Source: an uncultured Tabrizicola sp.
GTDB lineage: Bacteria > Pseudomonadota > Alphaproteobacteria > Rhodobacterales > Rhodobacteraceae
Direction of reading: 5' to 3'
Length of the DNA: 7,099 nucleotides
NCBI GenBank assembly: GCA_937858255.1
Contig: CALLZQ010000315.1
Coordinates: 1 to 7,099 of the forward strand
Shown here: positions 1 to 5,502 of the stretch, in pieces
How positions within the stretch are numbered: position 1 is the first letter of the stretch
How the letters are laid out: each line of letters starts with the position of its first letter
Notes under the pieces: model-generated
Databases searched by the model: none
What the model was told of the DNA's origin: nothing
What the model saw: only the letters and a program-made list of their open reading frames with translations
Position numbers and translations under genes: made by a program

Positions 1-837
1 CTGCGCAATGCTATCGACCACGGGATCGAACCGCCTGCTGAACGCAAGGGCAAGTCTTCGACCGCGGTCATCCGTCTGACGGCGGAACAGTCAGGTGCCG
101 AAATCCTGGTGCGGATTTCCGATGACGGGCGTGGCATGAGTGTGTCGCGCATCCGGGCCAAGGCGGTCTCGGTCGGCTTGATCGCCCCCGATGCGCAGCT
201 TTCAGAGGCGCAGATCTGCAATCTGATCTTTGAACCCGGGTTTTCGACGGCGGCAGAAGTGACCGAGATCTCGGGCCGTGGCGTCGGCATGGACGTGGTA
301 CGCCGCACCATCGAGGGGTTGCGCGGCAGCATCGGTCTGGAAACCCAAGAGGGCAAAGGCACGACCGTCACATTGCGCCTGCCGCTGACGCTGGCGATCA
401 TCGACGGGTTGCTGATCGAAGTGATGGGCGAGCGCTACACCATTCCGATGGAAAGCGTGCAAGAGATCGTCGAATTGCCGCAGACCAAGGAAAAACCGCG
501 CCAAGGCAGCGAATTCCTCGATATTCGCGGGCAATTCGTGCCCTTCATCCGGCTGCATAGCCTGTTGGAATGTCAGGGAGAGCCGGCGGGGCGCCAGAAT
601 GTCGTCGTCATCACCAATGGCGGCGAAAAGGTCGGGCTGGTGGTGAACCGCATCCTTGGCACCAATCAGGTGGTGATCAAGCAGATGTCCAAGCTGCACC
701 GCCATGCGGCGGTGGTCTCGGGCGCCAGCATTCTGGGCGATGGATCGGTGGCGCTGATCCTTGACATGGCCCAGCTTATCGCTGCGGCCCGGCGCCGTGG
801 TGCCTTTTCCGACAACGGATCCGAGGTGGCAGCATGA
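1..837 (+). CDS. cheA: Chemotaxis histidine kinase CheA, 3' part (5' end outside window)
   Basis: CheA is the cytoplasmic kinase of chemoreceptor arrays; it autophosphorylates on its Hpt domain and passes phosphate to CheY and CheB. The window opens in frame inside the ATP-binding (P4) domain: the first ten visible residues, LRNAIDHGIE, are the N-box. The G1 box ISDDGRGM is at visible residues 39-46, a FEPGFST segment at 77-83, the G2 box GRGVGMDVV at 92-100, and GKGTTV at 118-123. From about residue 125 follows the CheW-like P5 domain that docks to CheW and receptors, ending shortly before the stop. The Hpt (P1), P2 and dimerisation (P3) regions lie off the left edge. All visible ATP-site motifs are intact, so nothing suggests a dead kinase. 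A GTG at 109 is an internal codon, not a start, because the frame is open to base 1. The stop overlaps the next start (ATGA at 834-837), indicating translational coupling to cheW. Confidence 0.97.
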   Translation: MRNAIDHGIEPPAERKGKSSTAVIRLTAEQSGAEILVRISDDGRGMSVSRIRAKAVSVGLIAPDAQLSEAQICNLIFEPGFSTAAEVTEISGRGVGMDVVRRTIEGLRGSIGLETQEGKGTTVTLRLPLTLAIIDGLLIEVMGERYTIPMESVQEIVELPQTKEKPRQGSEFLDIRGQFVPFIRLHSLLECQGEPAGRQNVVVITNGGEKVGLVVNRILGTNQVVIKQMSKLHRHAAVVSGASILGDGSVALILDMAQLIAAARRRGAFSDNGSEVAA

Positions 838-1337
838 CCGCGCAATCCAGACAAGAGACGGCTGAAGACCGTCTGACCCTCGTCAGCTTTTCCATCGGAA
901 CGCAGCGCATCGCCATTCCGGCGCTGGCGCTGCGCGAAGTATTGGAACCGCTGGCTGTCACCCGGGTGCCCGGCGCCGGACCCTTTGCGACGGGGGTGGT
1001 CAATGTCCGCGGCTCTGTCGTGCCACTGGCCGATCTGGGGATCGCTCTGGGCATTCCGCGCGGCGCGGCAGACGAACGGCAGCGCATCATGGTCACTGAG
1101 GTCGAGCTAGAGGGCGACCCGGCGATTATCGCCGTACATGCCGATACGGTTCATGAGGTGACGACGATCTCGCGCCGTCACCTTCTGCCGGTTCCGGCCA
1201 GCATGACCGCCTGGCAGGCCGAATTCATCGAGGGGCTCTACAAATCCGAAGAGGGCTTTACCCTGTTGCCCGACCTCGCCCGGATTTTCGCCGCTCTCGC
1301 CAAGAAACCGATTTCCTTCCGCACCGAGGACCGCTGA
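834..1337 (+). CDS. cheW: Chemotaxis coupling protein CheW, copy 1
   Basis: A 167-residue single-domain CheW, the cytoplasmic adaptor that joins receptor tips to the P5 domain of CheA. The domain runs from about residue 14 to 157. The family signature is clear around [14 protein letters not shown] (residues 55-68), with the N-x-R-G core at N57-R59-G60; R59 lines up with the conserved arginine (R62) of E. coli CheW. The start is ATG 834, overlapping the cheA stop, with a good Shine-Dalgarno sequence GAGGTGG at 823-829. It lies between cheA and the receptor gene, with a one-base gap to the latter. The second cheW downstream (3064-3537) differs clearly in sequence, so this is not a recent duplicate. 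Being directly coupled to cheA, this copy could be the main kinase adaptor, but that is inference. Confidence 0.96.
   Translation: MTAQSRQETAEDRLTLVSFSIGTQRIAIPALALREVLEPLAVTRVPGAGPFATGVVNVRGSVVPLADLGIALGIPRGAADERQRIMVTEVELEGDPAIIAVHADTVHEVTTISRRHLLPVPASMTAWQAEFIEGLYKSEEGFTLLPDLARIFAALAKKPISFRTEDR
1326..1330 (+). promoter_or_regulatory. Ribosome binding site of the chemoreceptor gene
   Basis: GAGGA lies eight bases upstream of ATG 1339, inside the last codons of cheW copy 1. It supports this ATG as the receptor start, which leaves a short basic N-terminus directly before the first membrane segment, as expected for a receptor. Confidence 0.6.
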
Positions 1338-1338
1338 C

Positions 1339-3051
1339 ATGCGACTGACCATCAAGACCAAACTCTTCGTGACCTTCCTCTTCGTTTTCCTGCTCTACGG
1401 CGTGGCGATGCTGGTCGCTTGGGGCGAGTTGAAGGATGCCAACGCGAATTACACTGAAACCGTCGAGACCGACATTGCCGAGATGGAAAGGATCGAGCAG
1501 ATCACCGCGGCGAAACTTCAGGTGCGCACGACGGTTGCCTCTATTCTGATCGGCCTGCCCAATGCGCCGGACAATCATGTGCCGGATTTGCAGGCCCACC
1601 TGCGCGATCTGATTGAGACGGTGGAGTACATGACCGCGGAACTGCGCAAGACGGCGCATCCCGAACTTATGTCGTTGCTTGATGAATTCGAAGAGCTGCA
1701 CGGTATTTCCAAGCCCCTCTACCTGCGGATCATCGATCTGGAACTGGCCGGAAACGGCGATCAGGCGAACCGGCTGTTTCACACAGAATCGGCCAAGGTC
1801 AGCACCGAGATCGTCGAACTGCTGATGCGCATGCAAGAGGTGGTCAGAAAGGAACTGGACGAGCGCCATGTTGCGACCGCAGAAGCCTATCAGCAATCGG
1901 CCATGCAACTCCTGATCCTGTTCGTGGCCTCGCTGGTGGTGGGCGGTATTTCGGCGGCGATCACCACCCAAGGGATCGCCCGGCGCCTCGCCACGTCCGT
2001 CATGGTCTCGCGGCGCATCGCGGCGGGCGATTTGCGCAGCGACATCAAGATCACCGGCCGCGATGAGGTTGCCGAACTGCTGACCGCGCAAAGCGACATG
2101 GTTGAAAAGCTGCGCGAAGTGGTGGGCAATGTCATGATGACCACCAATTATGTCGCGACGGGCAGCGCGCAGATGGCCTCGACCTCGGGAGAGTTGTCAG
2201 AGGGCGCCTCGACCCAGGCCGCCTCGACCGAAGAGGTGTCTTCGGCAGTAGAGGAGATGTCGGCGAATATCCGGCGCAGCGCCGAAAATGCCGGCACGAC
2301 TGAGGAAATCGCCAGCAAATCGGCGCAGGACGCGCGCGAATCCGGCAAGGCGGTCAGCGATGCCGTGCAGGCGATGGAGACGATCGCCAATCGCATCATG
2401 ATCGTGCAGGAAATCGCCCGGCAGACTGACCTGCTGGCGCTGAACGCGGCGGTCGAGGCCGCGCGGGCGGGCGAGCATGGCCGGGGCTTTGCCGTGGTGG
2501 CGGCCGAGGTGCGCAAGTTGGCCGAGCGCAGTCAGACGGCGGCGGCTGAAATCTCGGCCCTGTCATCCAGCACGCTGCGCACCGCGACCGGCGCGGGTGA
2601 GATGCTGTCGGTTCTGGTGCCGAATATCGAGCGCACGGCCCGGCTGGTGTCGGAAATCGCCACTGCCTCCAAGGAACTGGCGGCGGGCAGCACCCTGATC
2701 AACAACTCGATGCTGCAACTGGATCGCGTGACCCAGGAAAACACCTCGGCCTCGGAAGAACTGTCGGCGACGGCGACCGAGCTTGCGGCACAGGCCGAAC
2801 AACTGGCCAGTGCTATCGGCTATTTCCGTATTGAGGGCGAGGGCGAAGCCGGCCCCGCCGCATCATCGGCCTCGGGCGCCAGGGCGCAGGCACGGGGGGC
2901 GGGCAAGGCCGCCGCGCCGGGCAAGTCTGGTCGTGCCGGGGAGGCAGCCAAGGCCCGGGTGTCGCGGGTCGAGGATGGCGGCTTTGACTTCGATCTCGGT
3001 GGCGAAGCCGATGAGCTTGACGCCCGCTTCAAGCGCCGTGACGCGGCCTGA
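1339..3051 (+). CDS. Methyl-accepting chemotaxis protein (membrane chemoreceptor)
   Basis: A 570-residue transmembrane chemoreceptor. Order: basic start (MRLTIKTK), TM1 about 9-28, a helical periplasmic sensor about 29-188 resembling the four-helix-bundle MCP type, TM2 about 189-210, HAMP about 211-262 ([18 protein letters not shown] at 230-247), then the signalling hairpin to about 498. The hairpin tip is canonical: [20 protein letters not shown] at 359-378 followed by [20 protein letters not shown] at 379-398. Likely methylation regions hold paired glutamates at E298/E299, E305/E306 and E473/E474; these are the expected substrates of the CheR and CheB encoded downstream. After the hairpin is an Ala/Gly/Arg-rich tail (about 500-545) ending with an acidic-aromatic patch (GGFDFDLGG) and [12 protein letters not shown]. 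There is no NWETF-type terminal peptide. The ligand cannot be told from sequence. Lying between two cheW genes in the operon, it is probably the dedicated receptor of this system. Confidence 0.96.
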   Translation: MRLTIKTKLFVTFLFVFLLYGVAMLVAWGELKDANANYTETVETDIAEMERIEQITAAKLQVRTTVASILIGLPNAPDNHVPDLQAHLRDLIETVEYMTAELRKTAHPELMSLLDEFEELHGISKPLYLRIIDLELAGNGDQANRLFHTESAKVSTEIVELLMRMQEVVRKELDERHVATAEAYQQSAMQLLILFVASLVVGGISAAITTQGIARRLATSVMVSRRIAAGDLRSDIKITGRDEVAELLTAQSDMVEKLREVVGNVMMTTNYVATGSAQMASTSGELSEGASTQAASTEEVSSAVEEMSANIRRSAENAGTTEEIASKSAQDARESGKAVSDAVQAMETIANRIMIVQEIARQTDLLALNAAVEAARAGEHGRGFAVVAAEVRKLAERSQTAAAEISALSSSTLRTATGAGEMLSVLVPNIERTARLVSEIATASKELAAGSTLINNSMLQLDRVTQENTSASEELSATATELAAQAEQLASAIGYFRIEGEGEAGPAASSASGARAQARGAGKAAAPGKSGRAGEAAKARVSRVEDGGFDFDLGGEADELDARFKRRDAA

Positions 3052-3063
3052 GAGGGGGCGAGG
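3052..3063 (+). promoter_or_regulatory. Ribosome binding site of cheW copy 2
   Basis: The whole 12-base gap between the receptor stop and ATG 3064 is purine-rich (GAGGGGGCGAGG) and contains GAGG-type Shine-Dalgarno cores. It fixes the start of cheW copy 2 and leaves no space for a promoter or terminator. Confidence 0.55.
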
Positions 3064-3537
3064 ATGAACATCTCGGCTGATGTGGTGACATTTGCCGCCG
3101 ATGGCGCGCTTTATGCCGCGCCGGTCCATCGGGTGCAGGAAATCCTTGACCTGCAACCCGTGGCGCCGATGCCGAATGCGCCGGCGCATTTCATGGGGAT
3201 CACCGATCTGCGGGGGCAGAATGTTCCCGTGGTCGATCTGCGCCGCCTGCTGGGCCTGCCCGATACCGCCGATACGCCGCAGACCCGCTTCGTGGTGGTC
3301 CATATCGACCGTCCGGGGCAGCCGCCCTTCGTTCTCGGTCTGCGCACCGACCGGGTGATCGAGGTCACGCGGCTGGACGATGACGAACTGGGCCGGATTG
3401 AGGATGGGGGGGTGCTGGGCTGGTCGGGCCGTGCGGTCGCCGGTATCGGGCGGCGCAATGGTGATGTGGTCAGCGTGCTGGATATCGACCGCCTGTTCGG
3501 GGCCTATGCCGATCTTGCAGAGCCAGCGCAGGCATGA
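3064..3537 (+). CDS. cheW: Chemotaxis coupling protein CheW, copy 2
   Basis: A 157-residue CheW-domain protein, occupying nearly its full length with a CheW fold (about residues 4-148). The signature is GITDLRGQNVPVVDLRRLL at 45-63, with the conserved L-R-G at 49-51, P55 and D58. It shares the fold and signature with copy 1 but the rest of the sequence is clearly diverged, and it lacks the N of the usual N-x-R-G (here T-D-L-R-G). It follows the receptor by 12 bases and its stop overlaps the cheR start (ATGA at 3534-3537), so it is translated as part of the same unit. It probably couples receptor to CheA like copy 1. Having two different CheWs may allow mixed arrays or CheW-only rings; that role is inference. 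Confidence 0.95.
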   Translation: MNISADVVTFAADGALYAAPVHRVQEILDLQPVAPMPNAPAHFMGITDLRGQNVPVVDLRRLLGLPDTADTPQTRFVVVHIDRPGQPPFVLGLRTDRVIEVTRLDDDELGRIEDGGVLGWSGRAVAGIGRRNGDVVSVLDIDRLFGAYADLAEPAQA

Positions 3538-4388
3538 CCCAGCTTCGCACCGCGCCGGCTGTGCCGGAGACCGCCTCTTCGCCGGTGATGGATCAGTTCC
3601 GCGAACATGTTCGCAAGGCGACCGGCATTTCGCTGTCTGATGCCAAGGCGTCGATGATTCATCAGCGTCTGCGCCGGCGCGTGGTCGAGGTGGGCTTTCA
3701 GACCACGGACGACTACCTGCGTCAGGTAATGTCGGCCCGGGACGGGGCCGAGATGGTGCGGGCAGTCGATCTGATCACGACCAACACCACCAGCTTTTTC
3801 CGCGAACCGCAGCATTTCGATTTTCTGGCGAAACGGGTGGTGCCCGAGGCGATTGCCCGGCGCGGGCGCCCGCGCATCAAGATCTGGAGCGCCGCCTGTT
3901 CCGAAGGGGCCGAGGCCTATACCGCCGCCATGGTACTGGCCGAACAGCAGCGCATGGGGCAGAGCTTTGACTATGCCATTCTGGGTACGGATATTTCGAC
4001 GCGTATCCTCGACAAGGCGAACCGGGCCATCTTTTTGTCCGACCAGCTAGAGGGGATCCCGGCCGATCTGCGCAGCCGCTATGTGATGAGCGCCTCGGAT
4101 CCAGCCTATGCCGGCCGGGGGCGGATGGTGCCCGAGTTGCGCCGCAAGGTTCGGTTCGGTCAGCTTAACCTGATGGATGCCAACTTTCCCGTCGACCCCG
4201 ATGTGACCGTGGTCTTCTTGCGCAATGTGCTGATCTATTTCGACCGCAGCGATCAGACGCGAGTCGTTCAGAACATCGCCCGGCACATCATGCGCGGCGG
4301 TTATCTGATGGTGGGGCATTCGGAATCGATGGTGGTCGAACATCCCGAACTTCGGCAGGTCATGCCTTCGGTGTTTCAAAAGGTTTAG
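3534..4388 (+). CDS. cheR: Chemoreceptor methyltransferase CheR
   Basis: Cytoplasmic S-adenosylmethionine-dependent methyltransferase that methylates glutamates on chemoreceptors to set adaptation; at 284 residues it is close to E. coli CheR (286). The N-terminal helical domain covers about residues 18-75, followed by the linker motif TTNTTSFFREPQHF (82-95) and the SAM-binding methyltransferase domain. Visible motifs are IWSAACSEGAEAYT (117-130), LGTDIS (150-155, D153), FLRNVLIYFD (228-237) and GGYLMVGHSES (255-265). The SAM loop departs from the usual CSTGEEPYS: T, the first E, P and S are replaced by E124, A126, A128 and T130, while E127 and Y129 are kept. The start is ATG 3534, overlapping the cheW stop; the Shine-Dalgarno is weak, so translation may depend on coupling. 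An ATG at 3588 (residue 19) is a less likely start. CheB follows 10 bases later. Confidence 0.96.
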   Translation: MTQLRTAPAVPETASSPVMDQFREHVRKATGISLSDAKASMIHQRLRRRVVEVGFQTTDDYLRQVMSARDGAEMVRAVDLITTNTTSFFREPQHFDFLAKRVVPEAIARRGRPRIKIWSAACSEGAEAYTAAMVLAEQQRMGQSFDYAILGTDISTRILDKANRAIFLSDQLEGIPADLRSRYVMSASDPAYAGRGRMVPELRRKVRFGQLNLMDANFPVDPDVTVVFLRNVLIYFDRSDQTRVVQNIARHIMRGGYLMVGHSESMVVEHPELRQVMPSVFQKV

Positions 4389-4393
4389 GGGGG
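4387..4393 (+). promoter_or_regulatory. Ribosome binding site of cheB
   Basis: AGGGGGG at the cheR stop lies five bases before ATG 4399 and supports that start; the whole cheR-cheB gap is 10 bases. Confidence 0.5.
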
Positions 4394-4398
4394 CACCG

Positions 4399-5502
4399 AT
4401 GTCAGACGGTCAGATCTACAATATCATGGTGGTCGATGACTCTGCCGCCGCGCGTGAATTTCTGCGGCGGATGATCGACAGTGACCCCGCGCTGAAGGTG
4501 ACGGCGGCGGTTGGCGATGCCAGAGGGGCGGTGTCGCTGATGCGGCACGGCTTGCCCGATGCCATGTTGCTGGATCTCGATCTGCCCGAAGTCAGTGGGC
4601 TGGCCTTTCTGCGCCGTATCATGCAGCAGCATCCTTTGCCCGTCGTGGTCTGTTCTGCCCATGTCTCCAAGGGCGGCGAACTGGCCGGTCAGGTGATGAA
4701 GGCCGGCGCCTTTGACTGTCTGCCAAAGCCGCGTGGCGACAATCCCAAAGTGCTGGAGGCGTCGCGCCGGCGCCTGTGCGAGGCACTGAAGGCCGCCGCC
4801 CAGTCGCAGCGCCGCCCGCAGGCGGCCGGGCAGCCGCAGGCCAAGCTGTCACCGGACGCGGTTCTGCCCTATCCGATCTCGCCGCCGGCAGTGCCGGCGA
4901 CCTTGCCGCTGGTCTGCCTTGGCGCCTCGACAGGGGGAACCGAGGCGCTGCGCGAGGTGCTGGCCGCGCTGCCCGCCGATGCACCGGCGATCGCCATCGT
5001 CCAGCACATGCCCGAAACCTTTACCGGTGCTTTTGCAAACAGGCTCTCGGGCCTGTGCAAGATCGAGGTGATCGAGGCGCAGGAAGACACGCTGTTGCGC
5101 CCCGGGCTGGCGGTCATCGCGCCCGGGCATCGGCATCTGGTGTTGCGGCGCGGCCCGCGCGGGTATCGCTGCCAATTGGTCGATGGCCCGCCGGTCACGC
5201 GGCATCGGCCCTCGGTCGACATTCTGTTTCGCTCGGCGGCGATCTGTGCCGGGCCGAATGCCTTGGGCGTGATCATGACCGGCATGGGTGACGATGGTGC
5301 GCATTGCCTGGGTGAGTTGCGGCGGGCCGGTGGCATGACTCTTGCACAGGATGAGCAGAGCTCGGTCGTCTTCGGCATGCCGCGCGAAGCGTTAGAGCGC
5401 GGCAGCGCCCAAAGGGCCGTGCCGCTGTCGAAAATCGCCGAGGCAATCATGCATTTCGCGCGCAAGCATCGGACGATGGTGGGGCAGGGACTGGAACCTT
5501 GA
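4399..5502 (+). CDS. cheB: Chemotaxis response regulator protein-glutamate methylesterase CheB
   Basis: CheB removes methyl groups (and can deamidate glutamines) on chemoreceptors when activated by phosphate from CheA, opposing CheR. Length 367 is normal for the family. The N-terminal receiver domain (about 7-115) has the acidic pair D13/D14, the predicted phospho-acceptor D59 in LDLDLP, S86 as the conserved Ser/Thr, and K110 in LPKP. A Gln/Pro/Ala-rich linker runs from about 120 to 168. The C-terminal methylesterase domain has the full catalytic triad: S177 in GASTGG, H203 in QHMP and D299 in GMGDDGA. Their spacing (26 and 122 residues) equals that of E. coli S164/H190/D286. All active-site residues are present, so it should be functional. 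Its TGA stop shares bases with the TTG start of the next gene, tying that gene to the adaptation module. Confidence 0.97.
   Translation: MSDGQIYNIMVVDDSAAAREFLRRMIDSDPALKVTAAVGDARGAVSLMRHGLPDAMLLDLDLPEVSGLAFLRRIMQQHPLPVVVCSAHVSKGGELAGQVMKAGAFDCLPKPRGDNPKVLEASRRRLCEALKAAAQSQRRPQAAGQPQAKLSPDAVLPYPISPPAVPATLPLVCLGASTGGTEALREVLAALPADAPAIAIVQHMPETFTGAFANRLSGLCKIEVIEAQEDTLLRPGLAVIAPGHRHLVLRRGPRGYRCQLVDGPPVTRHRPSVDILFRSAAICAGPNALGVIMTGMGDDGAHCLGELRRAGGMTLAQDEQSSVVFGMPREALERGSAQRAVPLSKIAEAIMHFARKHRTMVGQGLEP
5481..5490 (+). promoter_or_regulatory. Ribosome binding site for the TTG start at 5499
   Basis: GGGGCAGGGA near the end of cheB, with AGGGA at 5486-5490, is eight bases upstream of TTG 5499. This spacing, plus the TTGA overlap with the cheB stop, is why TTG is preferred over GTG 5565 (residue 23) or the first ATG at 5778 (residue 94), neither of which would leave a full first hairpin arm. 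Confidence 0.55.

Noticed and set aside
1258..2091. Minus-strand open frame of 277 codons opposite the receptor N-terminus
   Set aside because: It is opposite clear TM1, sensor and TM2 coding sequence; the antisense product is His/Gln/Arg-rich with no domain.
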